DNA of 64,000 bases. It comes from Desulfotalea sp. (GTDB lineage Bacteria > Desulfobacterota > Desulfobulbia > Desulfobulbales > Desulfocapsaceae). Location: positions 62,001-126,000 of the forward strand of contig NVXR01000033.1 in the NCBI GenBank assembly GCA_002733995.1, given 5' to 3'. The notes under the pieces are model-generated. The model ran no database searches and was not told the DNA's origin. It worked only from the letters and a program-made list of their open reading frames with translations. Both the position numbers and the translations under genes were made by a program. This document shows, one piece after another, positions 17,455 through 26,289 of this stretch; within the stretch, counting starts at the first letter, position 1, and each line of letters starts with the position of its first letter.

Positions 17455-18588
17455 ATGATTGGAAATCTTGATACAACAACACTACAGCAGATATGGTGGA
17501 TTATCTGCTCCGTGGTTGGGGCCCTGTTTCTCGCTCTCAACTTTGTCCAAGGAGGACAAACCCTTCTGTGGCAGGTGGCAAAAACTGAAACCGAAAAATC
17601 ACTGATCATCAACTCCTTGGGACGCAAATGGGAGCTAACATTTACCACGCTCGTTCTTTTTGGCGGAGCGCTTTTTGCGGCTTTTCCTCTGTTTTATGCA
17701 ACAAGTTTTGGTGGTGCCTACTGGGTATGGATGCTTATTCTGTTCAGTTTTGTTATCCAGGCTGTCAGTTACGAGTATCGCAAAAAACCTAATAACTTTC
17801 TTGGTGCGAAGACGTATGAGCTCTTTTTATTCATAAACGGATCGGTTGGAATTCTGCTTATTGGTGCGGCTATCGGTACCTTTTTTACCGGTTCTAATTT
17901 TACCCTCAACGATTATAACAACGTCAATTGGACCACCGAATTTCGTGGGCTTGAGGCGGCTTTTTCACTCTTTAACCTGTCCATGGGATTGTTTTTGGTA
18001 TTTAATGCCAGATCGCTTGGTTCAATGTATCTTGTGAATAATATTGATTTTGATGGGGTTCCTGAGTTAGAGACACGCCTGAGAAAAGCATGCTTAATCA
18101 GTTTTCTCTGCTCCCTGCCATTTTTGCTTTATGTTCTTATAAGTTTTGTTTTTATGGACGGTTACGGCACCGATGCAAATGGTGTTGTTTCTCTGGTGGC
18201 AAACAAATATATTGGAAACCTATTGGCCATGCCGCTTGTTTTGGGAATGCTGCTTGTTGGCTTGTTTCTTGTTATCATAGGTGTTACCAGAACTGCCCTT
18301 GGCAACGGTACCAGTGGTATCTGGTTCGGTGGACCGGGTACTGTTTTGGTGGGTCTTGCAATTCTCTTCACTGCGGCCTTTAACAATACTGCGTTCTATC
18401 CCTCAAAAGTTGACTTGCAATCCAGCTTGACGATTTATAATGCTTCGTCAAGTCATTACACTCTGACCGTTATGACCTATGTGGCAATGCTCATTCCTGG
18501 TGTTGTTGCTTATGTCGCTTATGTGTGGCATGTAATGGATTTTAGAAAGATAGGTGCGGCAGATCTTAGAGATAAAAAGGCGTATTAA
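17455..18588 (+). CDS. cydB: Cytochrome bd quinol oxidase subunit II
   Basis: Partner of CydA, a haem-free helix bundle. The start region TTTLQQIWWIICSVVGALFL and GGQTLLWQ, plus LGNGTSGIWFGGPGTVL, fit CydB. About 377 residues, normal length. The open frame runs back into cydA, but ATG 17455 with GGAGGG ten bases upstream is the natural start, giving one base between cydA stop and cydB start. A 31-codon ORF follows 12 bases after the stop. Confidence 0.95.
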   Translation: MIGNLDTTTLQQIWWIICSVVGALFLALNFVQGGQTLLWQVAKTETEKSLIINSLGRKWELTFTTLVLFGGALFAAFPLFYATSFGGAYWVWMLILFSFVIQAVSYEYRKKPNNFLGAKTYELFLFINGSVGILLIGAAIGTFFTGSNFTLNDYNNVNWTTEFRGLEAAFSLFNLSMGLFLVFNARSLGSMYLVNNIDFDGVPELETRLRKACLISFLCSLPFLLYVLISFVFMDGYGTDANGVVSLVANKYIGNLLAMPLVLGMLLVGLFLVIIGVTRTALGNGTSGIWFGGPGTVLVGLAILFTAAFNNTAFYPSKVDLQSSLTIYNASSSHYTLTVMTYVAMLIPGVVAYVAYVWHVMDFRKIGAADLRDKKAY

Positions 18589-18600
18589 GAGGAGCTGATT

Positions 18601-18696
18601 ATGATGAATGCAGTGTTACTTATAGGTTGGGTTGTTGTAATTGTTGCCTCCTATAAATTGTCGGTGATTGTGTTAGAAAAATCAGACAACTTATAG
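18601..18696 (+). CDS. 31-residue single-helix protein, likely third subunit of cytochrome bd (CydX-like)
   Basis: Reads MMNAVLLIGWVVVIVASYKL and ends EKSDNL: one membrane helix with a short polar tail, as in CydX/CydS/YbgT. GAGGAG lies seven bases before the ATG, and the gene is 12 bases after cydB. CydX proteins stabilise the haems of the oxidase. The sequence lacks the strong E. coli CydX N-terminal pattern, so the call rests on position, size and topology. Confidence 0.7.
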   Translation: MMNAVLLIGWVVVIVASYKLSVIVLEKSDNL

Positions 18697-18760
18697 GCTG
18701 ATGGTGTCGTAAGAAAGATTGATTTCGGCACCGTTTGAACTGATGTAAAAAAGTCCGGCT

Positions 18761-18798
18761 AAGCCCCCTGTTTTCTTCGGAAGACAGGGGGCTTTTTG
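18761..18798 (+). terminator. Terminator with UUCG tetraloop after cydABX
   Basis: AAGCCCCCTGTTTTC and GAAGACAGGGGGCTT pair with one wobble around a C-TTCG-G loop, then a T-run. It works on the plus strand for the cyd operon and by symmetry can stop minus-strand pgpA transcripts. Confidence 0.9.
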
Positions 18799-18858
18799 CT
18801 GTCCTGAAAACGACAGATGCAACGTTGGCGGCGGTATTTCTCTTCAAGTCTTTAGGTA

Positions 18859-19317
18859 TCAGATCCTGATGCCTATATACCAAATAATTTGTAGGGAGAT
18901 AAGGGCGTAAATTCCGGCAACAACATCGTCCATCATGATGCCAATACCGCCATGGATTCGCTGGTCAAACCACGAGACAGGAAAGGGTTTGAAGATGTCA
19001 AATATTCTGAAAAGAACAAATCCGAGGACCAGGGCTCCAAAATGGGGGGGGACCGCAATAAGGGTGATAAACATTCCGAGAATTTCGTCAATAACGATGC
19101 AGCCAGCATCCGGGCTGTCAAGGAGCTTTTCGGCCGTTCCTGAGACAAAAAAACCGAGGACAAAAAGCGCAATAAGGACGCCGATGTAGGAGCCCATTGG
19201 CAGATCTTTAATGAAGAACCAGGGGACAAAGGCGGCAAGAGATCCCCATGTTCCGGGGGCCTTTTTCATTGTACCTGTGTAGAGGCCAGTGGCGAGGGCC
19301 ATGATAAGTTGATTCAT
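18859..19317 (-). CDS. pgpA: Phosphatidylglycerophosphatase A
   Basis: Membrane phosphatase that removes phosphate from phosphatidylglycerophosphate to give phosphatidylglycerol. Signatures are APGTWGSL, DAGCIVIDEILG and IHGGIGIMMDDVVAG, the last giving catalytic acidic residues. Four helices, 152 residues, normal. Its start overlaps the larC stop by four bases (ATGA-type), so the two are translationally coupled at the end of the def-fmt-larC-pgpA run. Confidence 0.92.
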   Translation of the reverse strand: MNQLIMALATGLYTGTMKKAPGTWGSLAAFVPWFFIKDLPMGSYIGVLIALFVLGFFVSGTAEKLLDSPDAGCIVIDEILGMFITLIAVPPHFGALVLGFVLFRIFDIFKPFPVSWFDQRIHGGIGIMMDDVVAGIYALISLQIIWYIGIRI

Positions 19318-20489
19318 CTCTGCACATCCTTGTATGTTTGTACTTTATGGTAGACTTCCTGGAGTGGTATTTTATGTGTAACCGCTATCTTACGGCATTC
19401 TTCGTATTCTGGATACACACTGATTCGGCCTGTTCCGGTAACTTCTTTTGCCATAACCTGTCCCCATGGGGTTTCCACTGAAATCTGTTTGCGTTTCAGG
19501 GTACGGCGTGATTCTGTTCGAAATCGAAGCCCTATTGCGGAGGTCTCACTGAAGATTATTTCTTGGATCTGCTGTCTGTAGGCGGGGGAGGAGATCACTT
19601 GTAGGGTGTAGCCGGGACGGCCTTTTTTCATCAATATCGGGGTCAGGGTGACATCGAGCGCACCTTGGCTGAAAAGAAGCTCACAAAGATAAGGAAAGCC
19701 TTCGCTCCGCCAGTCGTCAAGGTTGGTTTCAATAATTTCAACATCCTGTTTTTCTGCCACAACCTGTTCCGTTCCAATGAGGAGGCGTAGTAAGTTGGGT
19801 TGGCCGTTGGTGAGACTCTGGCTACCGGCACCGTAGCCAGTTGTTTCCACAGTCATGGCGGGTAAAGGTCCATAGCCATCACTCAGTCCACGGACGAGAG
19901 CTGCACCCGTCGGGGTGACGAGTTCCTGCGCTAGGTCAACACCGTAGGTGGGGACACCTTTTAAAAGCTCGCATACGGCAGGGGCCGGCAGGGGGAGCCG
20001 TCCGTGGTCACAATGAATGAAGCCGTGGCCACTGGGTAGGGGGGAACAAATTATTCTTGTAATCCCCAAATGTTCGAAGCCAATGACCGCACCGACAATA
20101 TCAACAATGGTATCAAGAGCGCCTACTTCGTGGAAGTGGACTTCTTCAAGATCGATTCCATGGACCTTGGCCTCGGCCTTCGCGAGGAGGTTGAAGATGT
20201 GCAGGGAGCGCGAAATAACAGTTGGACTTAGGGCGCTGTTTTCGAGCAAAGCCTTTATGGTCGAAAAAGTCCGCAGGTCCTGGCGCTTACTCTGATCGAC
20301 TACCACCTTGCAGCTATTGATAGAGCAATCTTTGTGGTCGCTGGCGCTGAATTTTAGTCCTGGGATCTGCAGTTTTTTTAGCTCTGTCAGCAGATAGTCT
20401 TTATCCAGGTCACAGTGAAGAAGTGCACCGAGGAGCATGTCTCCACTGATTCCGGAGAAGCAGTCCATGTAAGCTGTTTTATAGGTCAT
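19314..20489 (-). CDS. larC: LarC nickel-insertion protein (DUF111)
   Basis: Inserts nickel into the pyridinium-dithiolate cofactor (NPN) used by LarA-type racemases; a CTP-dependent cyclometallase in studied family members. Signatures: AYMDCFSGISGDMLLGAL at the start, VHFHEVGALDTIVDIVG, SGHGFIHCDHGRLPLPAPA and ETNLDDWRSEGFPYL. Length 391 is normal. Neither larA, larB nor larE is in the window, so partners must be elsewhere. It sits between fmt (37 bases upstream) and pgpA, overlapping pgpA. Confidence 0.9.
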   Translation of the reverse strand: MTYKTAYMDCFSGISGDMLLGALLHCDLDKDYLLTELKKLQIPGLKFSASDHKDCSINSCKVVVDQSKRQDLRTFSTIKALLENSALSPTVISRSLHIFNLLAKAEAKVHGIDLEEVHFHEVGALDTIVDIVGAVIGFEHLGITRIICSPLPSGHGFIHCDHGRLPLPAPAVCELLKGVPTYGVDLAQELVTPTGAALVRGLSDGYGPLPAMTVETTGYGAGSQSLTNGQPNLLRLLIGTEQVVAEKQDVEIIETNLDDWRSEGFPYLCELLFSQGALDVTLTPILMKKGRPGYTLQVISSPAYRQQIQEIIFSETSAIGLRFRTESRRTLKRKQISVETPWGQVMAKEVTGTGRISVYPEYEECRKIAVTHKIPLQEVYHKVQTYKDVQR

Positions 20490-20526
20490 GATGGTGCTGT
20501 ATCTTTCGTTGGCTTAGGTTGTATTT

Positions 20527-21471
20527 TTACATCAGTTGGGTGCCACTGGGAAGTTTGCAGCCACAGAGAAAGGACTCCACAGGCATACGTTTTTTACCTT
20601 CAGGCTGAATTTGACGGATCAGCAGGCAGTTGTTGCCGCAGGCGATGAGGATACCACGTTTATCTGCCTGTATGATGACACCGGGTGCGTGCTCTGAGTC
20701 TTTATGCACGACTTCGGGGCTAAATAGACGTAATCTTTTGCCGTCCAAAAAACAGAATGCGCTGGGCCAGGGATCGAGTCCACGGATGAGGCCTTCTAGT
20801 TCTCCCGCATCCTTTTGCCAGTTGATGCAGCCGTCGTCCTTGGTAAACATGGGGGCGTTGGTTGCCTGTTCGTGTTCTTGGGCCACCGGAATGAGTGTGC
20901 CTTCTTTTAAGCCCTTGACTGCTTTTACCAGAGCTTCACAACCGAGTTGCGCTAGTTTGATAAAGAGAGATCCGGACGTTTCGTCTGCTGTTGGTTTTAA
21001 AGAGCTTTTGAGGAGTATATCGCCTGTATCCATTCCCTCGTTCATCTGGATAATGGTGACACCAACTTCTTTGTCCCGATTAATGATAGCCCGCTGAATG
21101 GGTGCTGCACCCCGATACTTAGGAAGAAGGGAGCCGTGCACATTAATGCAGCCCATGGGGGCGAGATCCAAGATGGAGGTTGGTAGAATTCTACCGTATG
21201 CAGCAACAACAAAAAGGTCTGGGTGGTAGGTGAGCAGTCCGTTGCGAAATTCCTCAGTTTTGATTTTCGTCGGCTGCAGTACTGGAATGCCAGCCTCTTC
21301 GGCGACAACCTTTGTTGGAGGAGGGGTGAGCTTTTTGCCTCTACCTTTGGCCCTGTCGGGTTGGGTGATTACAGCGACGACTTCATCAGGTCCATCGATG
21401 AGTGCTTGTAGTGTAGTTGCTGCAAAAGCGGGCGTTCCCATGAAAATAATGCGTAGCGGTTGCGTCGACAT
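20527..21471 (-). CDS. fmt: Methionyl-tRNA formyltransferase
   Basis: Formylates initiator Met-tRNA using 10-formyl-THF. The N-terminal catalytic domain shows RIIFMGTPAFAATTL and HGSLLPKYRGAAPIQ with VTIIQMNEGMDTGDIL (catalytic Asn/His/Asp region), and the C-terminal OB-fold domain follows. 314 residues, normal. GAGGAG lies before the ATG. def is 11 bases upstream; the def-fmt pair is widely conserved. Confidence 0.96.
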   Translation of the reverse strand: MSTQPLRIIFMGTPAFAATTLQALIDGPDEVVAVITQPDRAKGRGKKLTPPPTKVVAEEAGIPVLQPTKIKTEEFRNGLLTYHPDLFVVAAYGRILPTSILDLAPMGCINVHGSLLPKYRGAAPIQRAIINRDKEVGVTIIQMNEGMDTGDILLKSSLKPTADETSGSLFIKLAQLGCEALVKAVKGLKEGTLIPVAQEHEQATNAPMFTKDDGCINWQKDAGELEGLIRGLDPWPSAFCFLDGKRLRLFSPEVVHKDSEHAPGVIIQADKRGILIACGNNCLLIRQIQPEGKKRMPVESFLCGCKLPSGTQLM

Positions 21472-21482
21472 TTTTTCTCCTC

Positions 21483-21989
21483 TTAATTTTTAAGCCATTT
21501 TTTAACTTTTTTCTTATAAAGACTTCTTTTTAAGGTGCTCAAGTGGTCAAGAAAAAGAATGCCGTTTAGATGGTCAATTTCATGTTGTAAAACCACGGAA
21601 AAGCGATCTTCAGCAGTTATTTCTTGGGCCTTACCTTTGATGTCTAGAAAAGAAACAGTGATTTTTTTATAGCGGTCCACGTTGGCTGAGAGTTCAGGAA
21701 GACTGAGGCAGCCTTCTTCGTCAACTTGTCTGCCTTCATGGGCTATTATCACAGGATTGATTATAGCCATAAACTCTTTTTCAGTATCTGAATCTTTGCT
21801 GGTATCTACCACAATGAGTTTCAGAGATCTGCCGATCTGCGGTGCGGCGAGGCCGATTCCGGGGGCTTCGTACATGGTTTCACCCATGTCCGCCACCAGC
21901 TGGTTAAGGTTTTCGTCAAAGTCTGTGATAGCTTGGGTCTTTTTGCGCAGGACGGCTTCAGGGTATTGGTATATTTTTAGAATACTCAT
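21483..21989 (-). CDS. def: Peptide deformylase
   Basis: Removes the formyl group from new proteins. All three family motifs are present: GIGLAAPQIG, EEGCLSLPE (Cys metal ligand) and QHEIDHLNG (two His ligands and catalytic Glu). 168 residues, normal. First gene of def-fmt-larC-pgpA; a member of the dispersed GTAAC/GTTAC repeat family starts 55 bases upstream. Confidence 0.96.
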   Translation of the reverse strand: MSILKIYQYPEAVLRKKTQAITDFDENLNQLVADMGETMYEAPGIGLAAPQIGRSLKLIVVDTSKDSDTEKEFMAIINPVIIAHEGRQVDEEGCLSLPELSANVDRYKKITVSFLDIKGKAQEITAEDRFSVVLQHEIDHLNGILFLDHLSTLKRSLYKKKVKKWLKN

Positions 21990-22043
21990 TGAATTATTAT
22001 CGTTCTCACTTACAAATTATTTGAATACTGATGCTAAAAAGTA

Positions 22044-22151
22044 GTAACTATTTAATGGTATTTCAACTCTGTCCATACTGGTCTTCCTCGGTGGCACTCG
22101 TATGTCTCAAAGGCCCAGTTGAACGGATTTAAAGCACTGATGAACAGTTAC
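22044..22151. repeat. Dispersed repeat, copy 1 (108 bp)
   Basis: Starts GTAACTATTTAATGG and ends GATGAACAGTTAC. CAACTCTGTC lies at the same offset from the left end as CAAGGCTGTT of the 48.5-kb copy. The right end is the least typical of the set. It lies between def and the fused TRAP permease, outside any gene. Confidence 0.6.
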
Positions 22152-22739
22152 AGACGCTGGTTTAGTTTCGCAGGAATAGTTTCCCTGTTGTCTACTATTA
22201 GGCAATGATTTCGAGAAGATGCTTGTCCTCTCAGCTATCGGGGAAAACCGATATTTTCGAGTTACCTGAATAATTATAAAAAACAAAGCAATGTACCATA
22301 GCAGTTTTTTTTCTGCCACGCATACAGAATAAGCACAATCGTGTCTATTGTTAATAGCATGGTCTGCTCGAAATACAGATGACCCAAAAGATATTATTGT
22401 CTTTTAGATCTGCTACTTTTTGCTGAAAAGGGAGGTTGGGAAAAAAAGCATTTTCTGCTCAACGCCTGAAACAGCTTGACTTTTTGATAAAATATAGTGA
22501 AAATGTGCTCGTATTCGTCGTTACTTTTTTTACCTTCCGATGTCGCCACGGAGCCATAATGTTCAGGCTCCCCCCCAATAAACGAGTATCAGTTTGGCAG
22601 TACAGGATGGAAAAACTCTTTCTATTCTTCAGTTTTGCCGAAAAATATCCAATGTTGATTCGATAAACCTGAGGGGTTTTTATGCCTATCATGTCTAATC
22701 GTATGAGATGCTTCAAGAATAACAGGAGAATGTGTTGAT
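22152..22739. other. Non-coding stretch before the fused TRAP permease
   Basis: About 590 bases with no supported gene on either strand. A weak TTGACT at 22476 begins an AT-rich run that may be a promoter region, but no convincing -10 is spaced correctly. AGGAGA just before 22740 is the ribosome site of the TRAP gene. Confidence 0.5.
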
Positions 22740-25322
22740 ATGACAAAAGCAACAGAAAATCCAATTCCCCAAGATAATATGGAGGAAGTGGTTGCAGAGG
22801 TTGATACCGGTGGCCGCAAGCCAATGGGGGCTGTCTCCAAAAATGTTCTTTTCTTTGTGCCCTTAATCTGGACAATCTTTCAGCTCTGGTATGCTTCGCC
22901 TCTGCCTTTTATGCTGAACTTTTTTGTGATCAATGATACTGAAGCCAGGTCTATCCATCTTGCTTTTGCTGTCTTTCTCGCCTTTATCGCCTTCCCGACC
23001 TTTAAGACGTCGCCCCGGGCGCATATTCCGTATCAGGATTGGATTATTGCCTTTGTTGCTGCGTTTTGTGCGGGATATATATTTCTGTTTTACAGTGAGC
23101 TTGCGGGCAGACCTGGTAAGCCAACAACGGTTGATTTGGTTATTTCGGTAGTTGGTCTCATCCTGCTACTGGAAGCGACAAGAAGGGCCTTAGGGCCGCC
23201 TCTTATGATCGTGGCCGCCGTTTTTATTCTTTACACCTTCGCCGGGGCACATATGCCCGATGTTATTGCCCATAAAGGTGCGAGTCTTGTCAAAGGGATG
23301 TCGCATTACTGGTTGACGACAGAGGGGGTATATGGTGTGGCCCTTGGCGTTTCTACAGGAATGGTTTTTATGTTTGTCCTCTTTGGCTCCTTACTTGAAG
23401 CTGCGGGCGCAGGCAATTATTTTATCAGAACGGCCTTTGCCGGCCTTGGTCATATGAAGGGAGGCCCAGCCAAAGCGGCGGTTATTTCATCCGCAATGAC
23501 AGGTCTTGTTTCAGGCTCATCCATTGCCAATGTGGTGACCACAGGGACCTTTACTATCCCTCTTATGAAAAAAGTGGGCTTTTCTGCAGAAAAAGCCGGC
23601 GCTGTTGAAGTCGCATCGTCCACAAACGGCCAACTGACACCGCCGGTAATGGGGGCCGCCGCCTTTCTTATGGTGGAATATGTTGGAATTTCATATATTG
23701 AAGTTATCAAGCATGCGTTTTTACCTGCAATTATTTCCTATATTGCTCTTGTCTATATTGTCCATCTTGAGGCGTGTAAGATGGGCCTTAAGGGCTTACC
23801 AAAGAGACACACAAAAACGTTGTCCCAGTCACTTCTTTCCTTTGTTGGTGTAGTGTTAACCCTCATAATCATTGGAGGTGTCACTTATTACGGTTTGGGC
23901 TGGATTAAAACCGTGGCCGGAGACAGTGCCATATGGATTATCTGTGTTTTGCTTATGGTTTCGTATATAGGGCTTGTTTATATTGCCTGTAAGGTTCCAG
24001 AGTTGGAGATGACTACTGAAATCAAAGAGTTGCCCGATCTAGGATCTACGGCCCAGGCTGGGTTTTACTACCTGCTGCCCATTGTTGTTTTAATGTGGTG
24101 TTTGGTGGTTGAGCGATTGTCACCAGCCCTGTCCGCTTTTTGGGCTACCATGCTTTTAATTGTGATTGTTCTTACCCAGCATCCCTTGAAAGGGTTTTTT
24201 CGAAAAATGCAGGGTAGCGAGTACTCTTTCGCCAAAGGTTGGGGAGAGTTGATCCTCGGCATGGTGTCAGGTGGTAGAAACATGATCGGTATTGGTGTTG
24301 CTACAGCCGCTGCAGGCATCGTGGTTGGAACCGTTACCCTCACAGGAATTGGTCTAGTGATGACCGAGTTTGTAGAGTATATTTCCGGTGGTAATCTTAT
24401 GCTGATTCTCGTGTTTACCGCGATTATCAGTCTTGTTCTAGGCATGGGTTTACCAACTACGGCAAACTACATTGTTGTTTCAACGCTTATGGCTCCGGTG
24501 ATTGTCAGTCTTGGCGCTCAAAATGGACTCATCGTACCGCTCATTGCTGTTCATCTATTTGTGTTTTACTTTGGTATTTTGGCAGATGATACTCCGCCTG
24601 TGGGGCTTGCGGCTTTTGCGGCCGCCGGGATCTCGGGAGGGGATCCAATTCGTACCGGTATTCAAGGGTTTGCCTACGATATCCGTACAGCTATTTTGCC
24701 CTTCATTTTTATCTTTAATAATGAAATATTAATGATTGGTGTTGAAAGCTGGTGGCATTTGGCAGTTGTTGTTTCCGGGGCTATTGTTGCAATGTTGGTT
24801 TTTGCAGCAGGAACCCAAGGATGGTTTGTTACGAAGAGTCGTTGGTATGAAAGCATCACCTTACTGGCTGTTGCATTCATTCTTTTTAGACCAGGTTACT
24901 TTTGGGATAAGGTGTATCCACCCCTCATGGAGAAGTCTCCAACTGAACTTGTACAGGTTCTGGACACACTTGATTCCGGCTCACAACTCCGTTTGAGATT
25001 GAAAGGGGAGGATATGAGAGGTGATGAGTACAAAATGACGGTCATGATAAAGGTTGGTGATGAAGCTACCGGTCTCGAAAAACTGGACGGTATGGGGATT
25101 ACAACAAGGGAAGAGGATGGCAAGGTTATAGTTGATATGGTTGGTTTTGCTAGTCCTGCTGAAAAGGCAAATATTGACTTTGATCAGGAAATCCTTAGTA
25201 TTCAGATGCCCACAGATCGCCCCAATAAAGAGTTCATGTTTATTCCTGCAATGCTCCTGCTTGCTTTTGTCTGGCGCCTGCAGAAGGGAAGGGCTGCGAA
25301 GCTTACAGAAGCAACAGCCTAA
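22740..25322 (+). CDS. Fused-permease TRAP transporter (DctQM type) with C-terminal DUF3394 region
   Basis: Inner-membrane, Na+-driven carboxylate importer in which the small (DctQ) and large (DctM) subunits are one chain of 860 residues. The N-terminal third has the four small-subunit helices; GLVSGSSIANVVTTGTFTIP and SSTNGQLTPPVMGAAAFLM, then GLPTTANYIVVSTLMAPVIV, are the DctM signatures. The last 170 residues resemble the DUF3394 tail of this subfamily, followed by one more hydrophobic stretch. Such permeases normally work with a TAXI-type binding protein encoded just upstream; none is seen here. A UspA gene follows, as with TeaD in the ectoine TRAP system. Confidence 0.88.
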   Translation: MTKATENPIPQDNMEEVVAEVDTGGRKPMGAVSKNVLFFVPLIWTIFQLWYASPLPFMLNFFVINDTEARSIHLAFAVFLAFIAFPTFKTSPRAHIPYQDWIIAFVAAFCAGYIFLFYSELAGRPGKPTTVDLVISVVGLILLLEATRRALGPPLMIVAAVFILYTFAGAHMPDVIAHKGASLVKGMSHYWLTTEGVYGVALGVSTGMVFMFVLFGSLLEAAGAGNYFIRTAFAGLGHMKGGPAKAAVISSAMTGLVSGSSIANVVTTGTFTIPLMKKVGFSAEKAGAVEVASSTNGQLTPPVMGAAAFLMVEYVGISYIEVIKHAFLPAIISYIALVYIVHLEACKMGLKGLPKRHTKTLSQSLLSFVGVVLTLIIIGGVTYYGLGWIKTVAGDSAIWIICVLLMVSYIGLVYIACKVPELEMTTEIKELPDLGSTAQAGFYYLLPIVVLMWCLVVERLSPALSAFWATMLLIVIVLTQHPLKGFFRKMQGSEYSFAKGWGELILGMVSGGRNMIGIGVATAAAGIVVGTVTLTGIGLVMTEFVEYISGGNLMLILVFTAIISLVLGMGLPTTANYIVVSTLMAPVIVSLGAQNGLIVPLIAVHLFVFYFGILADDTPPVGLAAFAAAGISGGDPIRTGIQGFAYDIRTAILPFIFIFNNEILMIGVESWWHLAVVVSGAIVAMLVFAAGTQGWFVTKSRWYESITLLAVAFILFRPGYFWDKVYPPLMEKSPTELVQVLDTLDSGSQLRLRLKGEDMRGDEYKMTVMIKVGDEATGLEKLDGMGITTREEDGKVIVDMVGFASPAEKANIDFDQEILSIQMPTDRPNKEFMFIPAMLLLAFVWRLQKGRAAKLTEATA

Positions 25323-25444
25323 CCTGTTCTGGAGACGTTGATGTCCCCAGAAAAAGTAAACTAATTAAGCTGATTGTTTGGCCGGAGTAGCCGATTGTTG
25401 TGTAGATCATTGGGTATACTCCAATAGTGGTTAAACCACCGTCT

Positions 25445-25551
25445 GTAACTGTTTTTCGGTGCTTCCACTCCGTTGGTTGGGGCTTTGAAACCTAGGAGTG
25501 TTACCTGCGAGGATTACAGTAGGCGTGGTTGTAGTCGTGCTGAATATTTAC
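25445..25551. repeat. Dispersed repeat, copy 2 (107 bp)
   Basis: Starts GTAACTGTTTTTCGGTGC and ends GTGCTGAATATTTAC. The interior aligns base for base in length with the 48.5-kb copy, with shared GCTTTG, GAGTG-TACC and TAGGCG-like blocks. Lies between the TRAP permease and UspA genes. Confidence 0.7.
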
Positions 25552-25622
25552 GATAGTTAATTGATTTTCATCCAGCGCATATGGGATTTAGCTGGTATGT
25601 CAAACATACTGGAGAGCAGTTG

Positions 25623-26123
25623 ATGGTTAAAAAGATATTGGTACCTATAGTTTTTTCGAAATATTCCAGTGGAATATTGAGTTATGCTGCGGAGATTGCA
25701 AGCGCCACTGGTGCAGAACTTATCGTGGCAAATGTGATAAATGAAAGAGATCTTGAGGCGGTGAGTAAGATCACCTCCTATGGTTATAAGGTCGACGTTG
25801 AACATTATATTGAAACCGTCAAGAAAGAGAGGTTGGAAGAACTTGGAGTCCTTCTGGAAAAACTTACCTTACCAGATGAGCAGGTGACCTACACATTTTG
25901 TCTCGGTGAGCCTACCCAAGAACTGTTGAAATTGGTGGTAGATCGTAATGTAGACATGGTGGTTATGGGGGTGAAAAACAGAGATTTTAGACATATCTTT
26001 ACCGGCTCTGTTGCGGAGAGAATGTTCCATAAATGTCCTGTAACCCTCGTTTCCTACAGGGGCGGAGAGGTTGGGGATCGCCTGCGCAGGCGCTTTGAGA
26101 AGCAACGGTCTAAAGAAGAGTAG
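25623..26123 (+). CDS. Universal stress protein (UspA family)
   Basis: Single UspA domain of the ATP-binding type: VMGVKNRDFRHIFTGSVAER supplies the G-2X-G-9X-G(S/T)-like loop, and KKILVPIVFSKYSSG begins the first strand. The frame starts at 25581, but ATG 25623 has GGAGAG upstream and starts at the domain, so I choose it. It follows the fused TRAP permease across a repeat, and may act as a nucleotide-sensing partner like TeaD. A basic tail (RRRFEKQRSK) ends the protein. Confidence 0.85.
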   Translation: MVKKILVPIVFSKYSSGILSYAAEIASATGAELIVANVINERDLEAVSKITSYGYKVDVEHYIETVKKERLEELGVLLEKLTLPDEQVTYTFCLGEPTQELLKLVVDRNVDMVVMGVKNRDFRHIFTGSVAERMFHKCPVTLVSYRGGEVGDRLRRRFEKQRSKEE

Positions 26124-26165
26124 GTCGTGATGGATGTCATTGTGATTTACTGAAATTTGGATAAT

Positions 26166-26211
26166 GAGGGGCTATTGAATGGGAATACATTCAACGGCCT
26201 CTTTGTTTTTT
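26166..26211 (+). terminator. Terminator after the UspA gene
   Basis: GAGG/CCTC outer and TTGAATG/CATTCAA inner pairs, with a small interior loop, followed by CTTTGTTTTTT. Confidence 0.75.
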
Positions 26212-26289
26212 GGGCCCCTGGTCCAGAAGGCATGCCATGAAAAGAAGAAACATGAACTGTTTTCATTATAAAAAAAATTACGGTACGCT

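Noticed and set aside
22436..22666. 76-codon frame before the fused TRAP gene
   Set aside because: No ribosome site, and no recognisable sequence; it looks like promoter-region DNA.
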